Part shown: positions 11,087-25,489 of the stretch, one piece after another
Position numbering within the stretch: position 1 is the stretch's first letter
Layout: each line of letters begins with the position of its first letter
Assembly (NCBI GenBank): GCA_030704615.1
Contig: CM060732.1
Span: forward strand, 82,235,171 to 82,299,170
Direction of reading: 5' to 3'
Length of the DNA: 64,000 bases
From: Takakia lepidozioides
Lineage: Eukaryota > Streptophyta > Takakiopsida > Takakiales > Takakiaceae
Program-made: the position numbers and the translations under genes
The notes under the pieces: generated by a model
Told to the model about the DNA's origin: nothing
Database searches by the model: none
Seen by the model: only the letters and a program-made list of their open reading frames with translations

Positions 11087-14000
11087 ATGGCTGCGGTGGA
11101 TGGTGTAGCAGTGGGGACCCAGCACGGCTGTGGACCCGGGTATGATGGTGGTAGCAGTGCAGGGCCGCAGCTGGAGATGATGGGTCGGGAGCTCAAGTGT
11201 GCAATTTGGTATTCCTGCGGCCCTTTGTTTTTTCAGCGTTCTTTTGATGACTCATGTTTGGTGTCACTTTCTCTCCCCCCCTTGGAACGTCCTTTCCTGC
11301 GCAGTGTCTTAGATGGGTCGTATGCTTGGTTTTTGACAATCTTGCTCTATGGTGGCTGGGATGCAGCTTGAGTCTCTTCAAGCAAGCAGCCGCTCTTTCC
11401 TGCAACCACACCTTCTGCTCGTAAGTACCTTACACTGATGTGGAAGTACAGCTGGCTGCGTGTAGAAGTTGGGTCTCATGCTCCTCCTTCGACTACTCTA
11501 TCCTCAGCATGCTCTGCCATCGCTTTCGTAGATGGGGGTTATGCTGGTTTTGCAGCCAGATCTGCCATTGTTCCCCCGATTTCTTCTTTCATTGTCTCTT
11601 ATCAAGCAAGATCTGTGGCCCTCATCCGAGCGCCACTGAGTAATTGGTTGTTACTACCTTTTGGCACTTAAAACTGTCGTTTGTTTGTTTTTTTGTTGTG
11701 ACTACAGTGCTTGCGTACTGCAATCCCTAAAGAGGACGTCTTGTTGCCCGATTTGCAAGCTCCCCACCACACGTCGGGGTAAGTGGTTGTGTCAATTTTA
11801 GCGTAGCTCCCTGGGTTAATGCGGAAGCCACGAGCTTCATAATGCAGAACTTTACTCCGTGTTGGAGTTGGCTTGCAGAGGTCCGGCCAGCACCCCACAT
11901 GGACAACCTCGTGGACGCATACCGTCGGATGGAGAGCGCATTTGGCTTCAGTCTGTTTGCATCTCAGCCAACTCAGTCTCAGTCTACTCAAGGTAGTCAA
12001 TTATTTTCTTACTGTCTTCTGTAAGGTGTGACGAGGTGCTCTCTGCACAAATAGTTTTGTGAATCGCTGATACAATCTCCAGCGCCTCCTATGGTTGGCA
12101 TTGGTCTGTTGTTCTGCAGATATAAAACGCTCCCATGACAAATTACACAACTTGAAGCTGCTACAAGAACTTGTCTCTGATGATCCCCTCATTTGCTTTA
12201 TCATTGAAAGAGATCTACGGTCCCTAAAAGCTGTGCTGCTCTCAGGTGGTCAAGTACAAGCCAAAACAAAGCGGGGTCCCTGTGGAGGCAAGCAGGCCAA
12301 ATTGAAAGAAACTGTCCCAATTTCTGAGAACAGCACTGACAGGAACTGCCTTATTTTCCCCCCAAAGAAACGGCAAAGGGGTAAGACTACCCAAGCACTT
12401 ACCCACGTCTCCAACAAGCAAGGTAGCTCTCCCAATAAGCAGCAAGGAGAGGAGGGGTTGAAGGCCACAAAAGAGTTTGATATGGTCAGTCCTTTGCAGC
12501 AACCTTTGAAAGGTGTTGTCCCTGCCAAAAAGAGAGTACAAGTTCCTTGCTTTGCTAGTATGGATGCCACTCCCAGTACAAAGACAAAGAAAAGAGGCCG
12601 GCAAAGCAGCTCGAAGACTCCTGTGAGTCAGACATTCACGCCAGCTAACGTAGGACAGAGCAGCTGTGTTCCAAGCTCCAAAACCACTTCAACTCTGACA
12701 CCTGGTACAGTGACAGATAATCTGGTGACCTTTGGTGGTTCTCTCAGTAATTCACAGCCAGCAGAAAGACTTTCTCGTGAGGCAGATGGGGACCTAGATA
12801 ATTTAACTGCAAGAGATCCACCCATTCAAAGAGAGGTTGTGGGGGAAGCCCCCCAGCTGGAGGATGCCCCCTTTACTCATGAAGCTGCCAATGATGACAT
12901 GGATGTAGATGAACACGGCATGCCAAAGTTTGCTCCTTTCTTTTGGATGAGAGATTTGGGAGATGAGGATATTGAGGGCACCCAAGTCAGAGCCTCAGCT
13001 CCAACGCAATCTCAGGCCTACTGTGCTGCAATCCCAGCTTTCAGTGATCTAAAGGATGCTGATGATGAAGGTTTTGAGGATGTGCATGACAAGGTGATTT
13101 CACCTCCTTCAATTCCTCTTGATTCTTTGCCTTGTGTGGGCCTTCTATCAGTGCGCTTTGTCTTATGTTCATGATAAAGCTTCTGAAATGTGAATTGGCC
13201 AACAAAGACTTCGTTGGATTAGTACACTTATTATGCCACTACCAATAGCATTCACGGGGTCTGCTTGTGCTGCACATACAAATGAATGTCTTAGCTGGTG
13301 GTGTTGTGGCCGCTTTATTAGATATGCCTCACCCAGTGATTTGCCTGATAGGTTGGTACACTCTGGGGGTTTCATGCAGGATGGCATAGCAAATGAGGAT
13401 GACACCTGTGAGAGTGATATATTTAATTGGACGCAACGCCCATGCTCTCCCGAGCTCAACTGTAGCCCCTCCAAAGATCAGGTTAGATCTGCATTGCCAA
13501 GCCGTTGAATTGCACCTGTTATTTCCAAATGAGCTAACAAAGACAAAGTAGCACCAGCACAGTATAGTGAAAGTGATATTCATGCTAGCTATGTCCAAAC
13601 AGGTGTAGCCCTTTCCGTCTCCTAAGCTGTTCATTAAACACTGAGAGTTGCACTGCTCCCATACTTTTGACCATGTGGAAAGAAGGTTGCTAGGTATAGT
13701 GCGCTTCTTACTTCAATTTATTTGTATTATCTGTTTGTGTTTAAAATAGGTACCGTGCCTTTGCCCCTTAATGGCCTCTGTCAAATTGACAAATTGCTCA
13801 TGCCTTGCAGGCTGAGTTGAGGGAACAACAACCAAGAGGTCGCCAAATAAGAAAAAACAAGAAAACTGTCAACGGCTTCAATGCAGCTGTTGTGAAAGCT
13901 GTCCAAACTTCTGAAAAACCAAAAGTTGGGAAACGAAAAAAGGGAGTACTTAGTGCTCATGATGCAACCAATCTGCCTGGAGTACAGATCATGGCAGAAG

Positions 14001-17000
14001 CTGTCAAAATTCCTCATAAGCGAATGTCTGGCAGACCAAAAGGGGTGATCCCAACAAGCCTAGGAAAAAGAAAGTCAGGAAGAGTTTTGTCACCTAAAAT
14101 TTGTGGAGATGAAGGCGGGGAAATCCAGGAAATAAAGGGTTTGGCAGGATTACTGGAGGCAGGCAACAGTGGCTCAATCCCGACGAGTCTGAAGCTGCAT
14201 GATCAGGGGAAGAGAAAAAAAACTTGCAGGAATCCCATTTCGAATGGAGAAATCTTTTTGTCCTGCAACAGTCCGACTTCAGGTGATGTTCACGAGGGTA
14301 TGGCCAAAATGAAGGAGGGTCAAAGTGCAGCCAAAGTCTACTTGAAGAAATGTGGCAAGAACAAGGCATCCACAGCAAATGATGTTGAACCTCAGGGTGC
14401 TGGGGAAGAGGTTGCAAGTGAGACCGAGGCACAAGTGACTGAAAGAAATGAGAAAGAGGGGTCGGCATTGGAAGACAAAGACCATCCCTGTGCTTTCTGT
14501 CAGTCACTTGGTGACTCAGAGGTAAGTTAGAAAGCATCTGTTTAAATCACCACATCATCAGCAAATGTGTATGCAACATTATATTATGTTGAACAAGTTT
14601 GCAAGTGAATGAAAAGATAGTTGGGTGGCAAAGAGGTAGATGTGCTGAAGTGGACTTTCTGAGAGTTTTTGAAACCATGCAGGAGGCTGGGCCAATGACA
14701 GTTTACAAGGATGGGCCATTGTCTGTGCACGTGCACAAGCTTTGTGCTGAGTGGTAGGCTCCTTTTACTCATTCCTCCTGCATATACAGATTAAACACCA
14801 TCTGGTATCAGTCTCTGGTTCTAAGGACCCCCAAGAACGTCCCGGATGATACTAGGAGCATGAAACAGTTTTCATCCTTTGCCTTGTGTTTTAAGTATGG
14901 ACATTACTCACCTCAGAGGTCACTAAGCTTTTGAGTTAGCCAATCATGTAAAGTTGGGCAGGTACAAGTATTTAGTACTGAATACCATAGCGTTCTTCAG
15001 GGCAAGCTGGCACTCAGTCTCCTCCTTGTTTAACGTTCTGTCAGAGTCCATTGAGGCACATATTTTTCAAAAGTAGGAATTTGGTCTCTCATGCAATACT
15101 CGTGTTTGTGTCCCAGGGCACCAAATGTCTTCTTTGAAGGTGACAATATCCGTAATTTGGGAGCTGAAGTTACCCGGGGCCGGAAAATCAGGTGCAACAG
15201 CTGTGGGAAGAAGGGTGCAGCCCTGGGCTGCTGCCTGGAACAATGCCGTAATAGCTTCCACTACCCGTGTGCTCGTGCCCTCTCTTGCCGATGGCACCTT
15301 GTAAGAACCCCAACTACTTTGGTTAGTAGCTATGTGACGGGGAAAGGAGGGGTGGTTTGGATAAAGTAAGTGACAGGTTTGCAGAACAGATATAGAGGGT
15401 CAATAAGAAGTTCCCATACCCATAATGTTAGCAGCTTCCCTACATGAGGCACTCATCTTCAAGTAACAGTTAGGCTTTGCTAATTCGGTTCTTGTAGTTC
15501 TACCGGGCCTCCTGTGGAAATGAATAAATCTCACTATTTTTTCTTGTCTAACTCTGTCACACACAGCTGGTGGGGTCATTCAGTGCCTGACATACTGTCT
15601 GTTGGTTTTAGGACAACTTTGTGATTCTTTGTCCCAAACATACCAAAAGCAAGTTTCCAAAAGAAAGCAGGAAGGGAACAGGCACTCCTGTTCCATTTCA
15701 TTCGGCTGGAAAGGGTCTGAGGCGGGTGACCGAGCCTGGTTCAAAGGCTGGATATTTAGGTGGAGCCCCTCTTTCTAGGTAAGCTTGCTGCTTCCACAAC
15801 TGGGCACTTTGTCTAGGCTCCTTAAGTGGTCTCTATGTTTGATAGGATGTTGCATAAATTCGAATGTTGCTGTTGTCGATATACTTTAGGCGGCAATTGG
15901 GGCTGTGGTTTTTACATGGATAATTGGATGAATGTCAGTGGGAGTAGAGGGAGTGAAGGAGAGGCAAAGACACAATGCACTATAAAACACCCGAAGCCAG
16001 AAGGAGTGGTGTGAAGAGGTCCTAGGGGTAGATGCAAGGGAGTACATGCTTTTGTAACAAGGCCAATTTGTCATAGCAGGTTAGCGAACAATAAAGGTAG
16101 AGGAACGCCGAAGGTGTCAAATACTGGTGCAAATTCAGTAATTCCACAAGTGCAGAAGTGGCCACAGGGTCCAGCAAGCAAGTGGGTTCTGTGCGGCTCA
16201 GCATTGGACTCCACAGATAAGGTAACATGTGTGACTTGGTTGATTCTTCATTCCCATGCAATCAGTGAATCGACACCTATCCCAAGTACTATTGTGGAGA
16301 GTTGTGCCTGACACATTACTGACTCATTATGCAAGCTCATTCATTCTGATTGAAGAGACCCCAAAAGAACCCAGGCCGAGCATTAAATTAACATTGGTAG
16401 ACATTCTCTAACAAGGTTAAAAATGGTTGCAGGAGCAACTGGCTGACTTTGCGGCTCTCACAGGTGCAACTCTGTTGAAGTCATGGAATTCAAATGTAAC
16501 CCATGTGATAGCAGGAACTGATAAACGAGGTGCTGCTCGTCGGACTTTGAAATACATGCTGGCAATACTGGAAGGCAAATGGATAATGCGAGTTGATTGT
16601 AAGCCCATCCTCTTTGCAGTTTCCTGTCTTTATTAGTTTACAATTGGATTTCCTTGCACTTACTAAAAGTGTACATGGTTTCTTGACTGATGGAGAATCT
16701 GCAGGTTTCTGGAAAAAGGGGCTTGAAAAAGTTTAGGGTAGGGGGCCAGTTATTTGTGCCTGAAAAACCTGTAGGAATCTAGATTCTATGAAGCTAAGAG
16801 TGGAACAAAGCAAACAGGAAGAAAAAACTTAAAAGGGCAGATGGCCATCTATTCATCCTTGTAGCCAAAGTTCCTATAGAAAGATAGAAATTTATCGGCA
16901 CCAGGGGAGGTCAAAGTACCCAAGGGATGAGCTGGCAGTCAGACTCCTGCAGAGAGACTGTCCTCCTATGTTTTCAGAGAAATAGTTTATATCACATAGA

Positions 17001-18232
17001 TCTGCATCTTGCATATCTCTGCAGGTGCATTTCAGAACACCTCTGCATCTGCCTCTCAGGATCAATTCCATTAGAATATAATAGTGCCACTCCCTCTGGC
17101 AAATTAGGGGTGCTAATGCCTTTCAATGCGGCATCACCATGATTAGACTTTTATTGCCACTGTAGTGCATGGTACGGCCCCTCTTAAGAGCTCTAAAGTA
17201 CTTCAGATTTTATCGGAACATCAACTGCAATTCCTTACTGATTGTGAAATTCAAGGCAAGGGGGGGGCATCGAAGAGGGCAGGGTAAATCCAGTAGTACT
17301 GTCCAGTAACATGGAGTGAGGTGGAGAGATTTTTTGCATCATGACTATGTGAATGAGCTTTGTCGGTGGCCTGGTGGATAGGGATGGTGGCATGTATGAC
17401 AGCAGGCCAGATTGTAAATGAAGAGCCATATGAAGTGAATAGTGACATCCATGGAATGCTCGAAGGTCCAAAGCAAGGCCGCATCCATGCTGGAGCTAAG
17501 GTAGACTCTTCTGTTGGACTGGATCTGTGCACTTGGGAGACCTGGTGAATTCTTGCAGCTAGTTTTGGTTTCCTTTTTGGGTAATCATTTATTGGAAAGA
17601 CAGTAGTCAATTTGCATGCCACGGTAGCAGCGTACTGTCCATTTTGAAGGTTCTATGGTGTTGTGGGGATCGAAAACATTTTGGAACTTCATTCTCTGGT
17701 CTCTTAAAGCTCCAGCACAGGGCAAAGTATCGCACAGCCGGGTCCCAGGCTCGTCATCTGTGGTTATATTGCTTTGGTATAGCCTGAAGGAAATTCCATT
17801 CTAGTGTATAAAGGGAAATATTCTCAGCCTTCCTGACTAGTCATCTCCTGCCTACAGGCGCCCAAGCTCTTCGATGGGCTGAACTTTTATTTCTTTGGGG
17901 ATTTTGAGGCCGCATACAAGGCTGACCTACATGCTCTGGTTATGGCCGCTGGTGGGGTGCTCCTTCACCGCAAACCCCTGCCATCCAATGGGTCTCCACA
18001 GCAACAGCAGTTGCCGGGATCTTCTCAGCACCCTGTGACACGGCGAAGGCGGACCATAGTGATCTATAATGTTGAGCTGCCAGCAAGTGGGACCAGTGAA
18101 GCGAGGGAAAGAGCGGTAGAAATGCGTCGCCATGAGGCGAATGCAATCTCCAAGGCTGCTGGGGCTGTAGTTGTTGGTCATACTTGGCTGCTGGATTCGG
18201 CAGCTGCTTGCAGAGTGCAACCAACTGAATAG
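11087..18232 (+). CDS. BRCA1: BRCA1-type RING / extended PHD / tandem BRCT protein
   Basis: Exons: 11087-11208, 11367-11420, 11708-11778, 11879-11992, 12120-13093, 13380-13481, 13811-14521, 14683-14753, 15117-15300, 15612-15778, 16080-16221, 16433-16598, 17358-17500 and 17858-18232; 1131 aa, all phases agreeing. The N-terminal RING (MGRELKCAICLSLF...CNHTFC...CCPIC) is followed by EVRPAPHMDNLVDAYRRMESAFG, which matches BRCA1 rather than its partner BARD1. A long charged linker follows, with Lys/Arg-rich NLS-like runs. The plant-specific extended PHD begins at CAFCQSLGDSE and runs through CNSCGKKGAALGCC. Two BRCT repeats (WVLCGSALDSTDK; LFDGLNFYFFGDFEAAYK) end the protein. Plant BRCA1 is a nuclear E3 ligase in homologous-recombination repair. 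The exon 13 acceptor (aatgag|CT) is the least certain junction. Its divergent neighbour is the TLDc gene. Confidence 0.94.
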
Positions 18233-21200
18233 TTGTCAGAAGGGACTGCTGTATGTTTGGGGCGAAAGACTGAAGATTAGAACATAATTGACACATCTAG
18301 ACGGAGAAATTGCTTGGGAGGAGAGAGTGGATGTTAATACTTCAAGGTGGGATTCAGTGCCCCAAGGATGTGCATAGTAGCAAAGACAGCGAGATCTGAC
18401 GTGCTTCAAGGGAATTCAGCCTGAAACTTCTGCAAGGAATTGAGATCAATCTGTTATCCTGACCGGTCAGCAAGTTGCATATTGGGCTTTCTATTCCTCA
18501 TGGAAACCCAGGTGGGAAGGTTGAGACATATGTCTACACACACGTAGCATATTCCTGTGCACCGAAAGAGAGAAATAGGCAACCAGTTTGTGAGGACGTA
18601 TGTATCTCTAATTACTGCTGCTCAGATCCTTGAGGGCCTGCCTTTCATGGAAACCATATTCGATGCCTATTCTATCTAACAGCTAATGCATCTTAATAAT
18701 AATTTTCAACTCCACTTCATGTGGCGGGAAACACAATGTTACTGATGAAACTGACTGATCTTTTCTTCAAGTTATCGATACAGTGGTCTGCTAAATGACA
18801 TTGCATTCCAACGCCTGCCGAAAACATAGGGACATCAATAGCCAGCCTGGAGGACAGTTGATACCCGCACCAGTGCGTCCTTCATCCCTTCGATGGACTT
18901 CAAGACGATGGGGCCATTGTGATAATGGCTGCCTCCTGACAGGTTATGCAATGAAGACACAAGAGCTGATGCATCCAATCCACACTTCCTGCAATGTGTG
19001 CACAGTGAAGAGTGTGTGCAAGGATGATATGTAACAATGGGAAAGCAATTCCAATTCTAGATGGACGTGTAAGCAATGCTATTGTTGTGGTCTTTTAGTC
19101 CCATCTGTTTCACTTTGAATGGGGACTCAGTTGCAGTCTTGAACAATATTCTCTTTCTACTGTTTTGGTCTTTTCCTCTACCCTACCGTTCCAACCCAAC
19201 AAGGTTTCCAGCAAGCAGCTTCATGTTTGGGCTCTTGGAAGTTGGGAAACCTGCACATGGCAGCAGTGAATGGACGAGAGCCCGCTCGAACATGCAGGCA
19301 GCCATCGCGGGAGCTCTTCAAGAAACACTAAAAGACGCTCACAAGTTGGCGCTGCATTCAATGCACTCATGTCTGCTTGTTATGGAAACATAAATTCACT
19401 AACAAGTCAAGGAACTTTGGAATAAGTTAGATACTCACTTGCCTCTCAACTCGTATCCGATGAGTATGGGCACCTACCACCTCGGACTCGGAAGTGAGTG
19501 TGGGTTCAATGTTCAATCGACCCATTGATGTCACAACGGTGTCCACCATCCTGCAGTGTAAAGAGACACCATAATTTACGCTTTCGTTGGGATGCGTCAT
19601 AGAAGAAAGAAGAAGACTCCGACCAAAGCCTACATAAACTAAGAGTCACTAAGAGGCTCTTATCTTATGTTAACTTCGGTTAGCGTCATTTATTGGCTCC
19701 TCTTTAGATTCCGGCGTCAGTGTCAAAAATTGCTAAGTCCCTGTTGTGCCTTCCCAGGTTGGATCTCCTCTCCTCTTCTCAAAAATAGTTTCATGCACCT
19801 CCCTCAGTTACAAATTGTTGAATTTTTAAGTTTATTATGGACGAAGTAGATTCTACTATTCAGAAAGAGGAGCCAAACGTGGCTAGCCACTTGTTTATTA
19901 GTGAGAGGAGAAAACAACAGTCTTGCAATGTAACCTCGCCTCAAGCACAAACACACCCTACAAGGTGGTGGCACTAAGTAAGTGCTCTATTGCACGGAAA
20001 TGGAACTCAATGTGATAGAACTGTGTACCCCAATTCATTTGGCCAGTTTGGGAAGGTCAAGCAACCCGACACCGTGGAAAGAGCCCATCTGTGGGACTGC
20101 GGGGGAGGCTTGGAGAGGAAGGAAATGGCTCGACAGGAACTAAAGGGGAATATAACTTTGGAGCCGAGGGAATAAATCTGAAGGGAACCAGAGCACTCAC
20201 CTGAGGAATGAATTGGTAAAAATAGACGAATGAAATTCTACATATGTGACTACTATAAATGGTTAATTACTAAGTTACCCAAGGTGTTGTTGGTTGTGGT
20301 CACAGGTAGGCATTAACTGGGAAGGTACATCAAGAGATGCGTGGCCTCTCCCTAACGAGGAGTCAATGAATGTGATTGACTATTGATGTCAAGGCAAGTG
20401 CAGGACGTCTGTCAGATGATGAGATTGATTGGAGTGAAGAGATTGATTCGAGTGTGTTGATGATCGAGAGGACCCAGCGATCCGATCAAAACCCACCAAC
20501 TTTTTATTCCCAGAATTTTTTTCAGCAACGGGCTTCGGATTTTTTATCTTTAGAGGGAAGGATGAACGTGCTAAATTCTTGCAGAGAAAGAGAATACATT
20601 GCGGCGGGGTGACAGTACTTAGCTTTCATGGCCGCCTTGGATGGTCTTCACACTCCTGCACCGCTACTCATGCCTGATCTCCCGTTGCTGGTCTCTGGAT
20701 TCCTCCTCCCGCCTTCCACCCCCCAGGCAAGCTGTTGTCTCCTTTCTTTCTCTCAGAAGAACTGGGTGGTTTCATCGCTTACCATGTACTTGTCATGGCA
20801 TTGTCACCAGGTAGGTTATACGATTGAGCTCTTCTGTGTGTTCCCCTCCACACTCGACATTTTATGATCTATGGTGGTGTAGATTCATGATCCTTCGTTG
20901 TGTTCATTTGGGTGCATGAGTACATTGGCACAGACGTTTGCGTCATGCAGTCACTGGGTCCGAGATGTGGGTTGTGCCTATAGTTTGTCGCATTCTCCTC
21001 TCACTTCTCCATCACGTGTTCTAATGCAGTAAACAGAACGATAAATCTCTCCCCCTCAACCGTCAAGTAACATGGAACAAACAGCGAGTTTGGGCGAACA
21101 AGGGCAGCTTTGCAGCATCAGTATGCCGAAGCTGAATGAGTGAGATAGCCTGTCTTTGTGGCAAGGCGTGCATTTCTCACTATGTCAAGGAGGCATCGGA

Positions 21201-21697
21201 AGGGATGGTTGCCATTGCGCGAACTGGGGGGGAAATGTTCGCATTGCCCCATTCTTCCAGGCCACAGGTGGATGCGCAGTTGGAGCTCGCGTATCAGAAC
21301 ACCAGGGTGCCTAGTGGGTTGAGCAACAGGAAGACAACAAAAAAGAGTTGTGGACCGAGCGAAGGGGAAGTACAGAGAAGCTGATGTAGGAAGCTTCGTT
21401 TCCAGACCAGTATGATATGTGGACATTTGGACGTCTGTGGGTGGTGTTGCCTGCTGGACCCCGGGGCTCCTAAGTACTTGGACTGCATGTTAGCTGTGCT
21501 TGTGGCGACCGCCTTGGACGAAGGTTGTGTACAGGTGATGCAGTGAAGGCGAGAGGATTAAGAGACTTGGGTAGATAATCCAAAAGCTGGCGGCTGTGGT
21601 ATCCGTACACCCGCGAGAAAGTTGGAAGGAAACAAGCAAGTATACTTATCAGCTGACTGGAGTACTTGGGAGGTGCCATCCATTAGTGCAGTGTATA
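18233..21697. other. Intergenic, no recognisable gene (3.5 kb)
   Basis: Several short open frames occur (19,076-19,393; 20,376-20,612; 20,628-20,867), but none has a recognisable domain or splices into a neighbour. The last few hundred bases are presumably promoter and 5' leader of the receptor kinase. I see no tRNA, rRNA or transposon ends. Confidence 0.5.
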
Positions 21698-24600
21698 ATG
21701 GCCCGAAGACAAACATTCTCACTCCTTCGTTTCTACCTGACAGTTGTGTTAGTTACTTCACTTACACACCCGGTTTGTTCCACAATCACTTATGACTATG
21801 TGAATAAGAACTTCACGGCATCCCCAATGCAATATGTCGACAACAATGGGCTGTTTCTGAAGTCCGTAAACAGCACTTTTGCGCTTGCATTCTCTCGCAG
21901 CACGGTCTTCATCAACCTCTTCTACCTCAGCATAATCCACGTCCAAACTCTGGTGATTGTTTGGTCAGCGAACCGCAACTCCCCCATTGCTGCGACTGAC
22001 CAAATGGACTTTCGGGGCAGCGATGGAAATGTGGTGCTGATTACAGGTGGGGCTGTAGTCTGGGCTACTGATACCAAGACTTTGGGCGGCACCATTTTGC
22101 AGCTGCAGGAGTCTGGAAATCTGGTGCTTCTGACAAGACTTGGCAGAGGGAAAGTGCTGTGGCAGAGCTTTGACCACCCAACAGACACTATCCTGTCTGG
22201 CCAGGTAAGGTTGCAGAATATAACCATTCACTCTGCACATTTGTGATGTGACCTGCTGCAGCAATGTGTTGGTGGAGACCATGAGTAACATAGCGATAGG
22301 TTTCACCAACGGCAGAGACAAACCATGGTAGAATGCACATTGCCAGCAACATATCTTTCCACTAAATTTGATTGCACTTAAGAGTTGTAATCATGTTGTA
22401 ACCATCTGGCCAGAACCTTCAGAAGGTGCACTTTAAATGCTGCCAATAGAGGAGAAATCCACTATGAGAGACCCATGTTGATCACCTCTTGCAAAATGGC
22501 TGATTAATGTGAAGTTTTATGTCAGCACCAGCCATCATGTGGTTGATGCGCAGCTGAGTATTTGAGAGAGAATATATCTTCCCATTTCACAGTGGAGACA
22601 ATGTCTATTTCTGTTGTAACCAGGTGCTTCCATCAGGTGTTAGACTGGTCAGCAGCATCTCAGCCTCCAATACTTCTGAGGGTCTTTACTCATTGGAGAT
22701 GAGAGCTGGGGAGGGGCTTGTGTTGTCTGCTGATTTTCCTCCTCAACTGCAGCCATATTGGACAATGGCAGGTGACTTTCGGACTGTGGAAGAGAATGTA
22801 GGATTGCCTTCTTATGCTTTGATCAGCAATGGGGCATTGGGTCTTTACGCCAAGGGATCCACCTCTCCCCTTTCTGAGATAGCATTAGGCCAGTCTGTGA
22901 GTCCTCTGCGGAGGGCAACACTGGGATCCGATGGAAACCTCCAGTTCTATTTCTTTTCTGGTGGTCAGTGGAACCAGGAATTTCAAGCAATTCAAAGCAG
23001 CTGCTATCTTCCAAGCTTTTGTGGGCCATATGGAATTTGCACGAGTGGAGAACAGTGCAATTGTCCGCAATCTTTTGAGCCAGTAAACAGCACAGACGTC
23101 GCAGCTGGCTGTATGCCTCCAAGCACCTTGCCATCATGTCCAACCACTAGATCACCAGGCCTCCAATTTCTCAGCGTAGGTCCTTCAGTCACCTACTTTG
23201 CCAACCAGTACTCAACCCCTCTGAAAATGAAGTTGGCAGCATGCCAGGATCTCTGCTTAAAAAACTGCTCCTGTGCAGCCCTCTTCTACCAGAACGAGAC
23301 AGGGTCATGCTATCTCTCGGAGACACTTGAGGGAAGTCTCTTGATTGATGGCACACCTACCCACCTTGCATTTCTGAAGGTTTTCCAGAATAATAGTCTG
23401 GTTGGTGCTGCACCGGAGTTTACAGGGGTCATGGGCAAGCAAGGAAGTAGGTCGTCACCGCCATCTGTTCTAGGTATTGCCATTGCTGTTGGGGCGGCAG
23501 CCCTAATTGCATTGGGTGGTGGTTCTTATTACTGGTGCAGAAGGCGAAGGGGTAGCCATGCTTCCCTGGAACTTCTTGAAGAAGACATGTTCCTTGGATC
23601 TATACCTGGCTTGCCGACAAGATTTTCCTTCAAAGAACTCCAGGTGGCAACCAACCAGTTTAGCAAGAAATTGGGGGGTGGGGGTTTTGGATCTGTTTAT
23701 GAGGGTATGCTGCCTGACAAAAGCAGGATTGCTGTCAAGCAGCTGGAATCAATTGGTCAGGGACAAAAGGAGTTTCGAGCCGAGGTGGCAACTATTGGGA
23801 GCATCCACCATGTGCATCTGGTCCAGTTGCGGGGCTTTTGTGCTGAGGGTGACCACCGGCTTCTTGTGTATGAGTTGGTGGCCAATGGTTCCCTCGAAAA
23901 GGTCCTGTTCAAAAATAAAGAGGATGGGGTGGTGCTTGACTGGGAGACTCGTCGTAATATTGCACTTGGCACTGCAAGGGGAATCGCATATCTACATGAA
24001 GACTGCAGGGAGCGCATCATTCACTGTGACATAAAACCGGAGAACATTCTGCTAGATGAAAACTACTTGCCTAAGGTTGCGGACTTCGGACTGGCAAAGC
24101 TTATGAACCGAGATCAGAGCCAGGTATCAATCCTACTGCAGTTTCTGGACTTGCCCCTTTAAGATAGTCCTGTGGAGATATTTTCCAGATGATTCTTTCT
24201 ATGGACAAACACACTTGCTGAAAGGGTCCAAGTTTTTTGTGTACGCCGCATTCTCACTACTTTAGAAGATCTTCACACACAAATGATACGCTAAATGATA
24301 CGCTTTTGACCATCATTGGTTTGCTGTGGCAGTACTACTCATTGCTTTTAGACACGATGTTGGTTGCCTTGTCGTTTTGGATATCTCTTCATATGGTTTG
24401 GTCAACGGTGTATTTTTTCACAAGACCCTGGCATGCTTTGAGGACTCAGAAAGAGAGTTATGTTTAGGCAGGTTGTTTAAGAATTAAGTGGTTTTTTGTA
24501 GGTGTTCACTACACTTCGAGGAACGCGTGGCTATTTGGCACCTGAATGGCTCATGAATTTTGCAATTTCTGAGAAAAGTGATGTCTACAGCTTTGGGATG

Positions 24601-25489
24601 GTGCTGCTGGAAATTATTAGTGGCAGGAAAAATTTTGATCCGATGGAAACATCAGAGAAATGGTATTTTCCTGCGTATGCTTATCAACAGGCGGAGGTCG
24701 GCAAGGTTGGCGGGCTCGTGGACCTGAAGCTTAAAGGCTCTGCCAATGAGGAGCAGGTAAGGCACTCCATTGAAGAATGGTTGTACATATCACCATGCAG
24801 TTGGAATCATGGGAAATGCAATTTCACCGAAAGGAGTTCTTAACACGCTCTTTGAAATTTCAAGCTGATAAGTAGATGTGGATGGGTTGTTTTTATTTTG
24901 GAGGTGATCAGTTTGTACAGTTCAGGCGTGTACAAATACATGAAGCCGTCTTTTGCTTCGTCATTTGCATTGTTTTTTTCATGAGATTAATTGTCAGTCT
25001 TTTTTAACAGCCAAAGTGGATATAATGGCACATCAAGGACTTCATGTGCTCACAGGCCTGGCTGTTCTACACCTGTATGTTAAGTATTCCTTGGGTATCC
25101 TTTCATAGGTCTTTCCTCCACTCTGATTGTTTCTAGATTACCCTTCTGGTGTAGAGGTGAGTTATCCCAGCTTCTCCTGGGTTTGCTCTGATTATTCCAA
25201 TATGGATTCAAGGTCCTCTCTAACAAGTTGGGTTGCTCTGCAGGTGAGCCTTGCACTCCGGGTGGCTTTCTGGTGCATACAAGAGGAGGTAGCAATACGG
25301 CCTTCAATGAGCAAGGTGGTGAACATGCTGGAAGGCAATGTTGAAGTCCCCAACCCACCCTCATCAGCCCAGTTTGTCATGCGATCACACGGAAAGATGA
25401 TAGATAGTGAAACTTCAGCAGGTCAATCTGTTATTTCATATAATAGTGGGGACCTTCTGTCAGCCAGCCGCTTATCGGGCCCCAGATGA
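21698..25489 (+). CDS. G-type lectin S-receptor-like Ser/Thr kinase, SD2-5-like
   Basis: Exons 21698-22204, 22624-24123, 24502-24756 and 25244-25489, all phase 0, give 835 aa. I chose the ATG at 21698 because a signal peptide follows directly ([18 protein letters not shown]). Domains in order: B-lectin at about 35-170 ([23 protein letters not shown]); a cysteine-rich EGF-like stretch ([13 protein letters not shown]); a PAN/apple-like segment near 375-400 ([16 protein letters not shown]); one membrane helix at about 450-470; then a kinase with [33 protein letters not shown] and YLAPEW. The catalytic loop has Cys where RD kinases have Arg, so it is a non-RD kinase, the type often linked to surface immune signalling. 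An intron splits the activation loop. A cell-surface receptor role and plasma-membrane site follow from the family. The ligand is unknown. Confidence 0.95.

Noticed and set aside
20376-20867. Small genes between BRCA1 and the receptor kinase
   Set aside because: Two frames of about 78 codons each have no recognisable motif, no splice partners and no homology I can recall.
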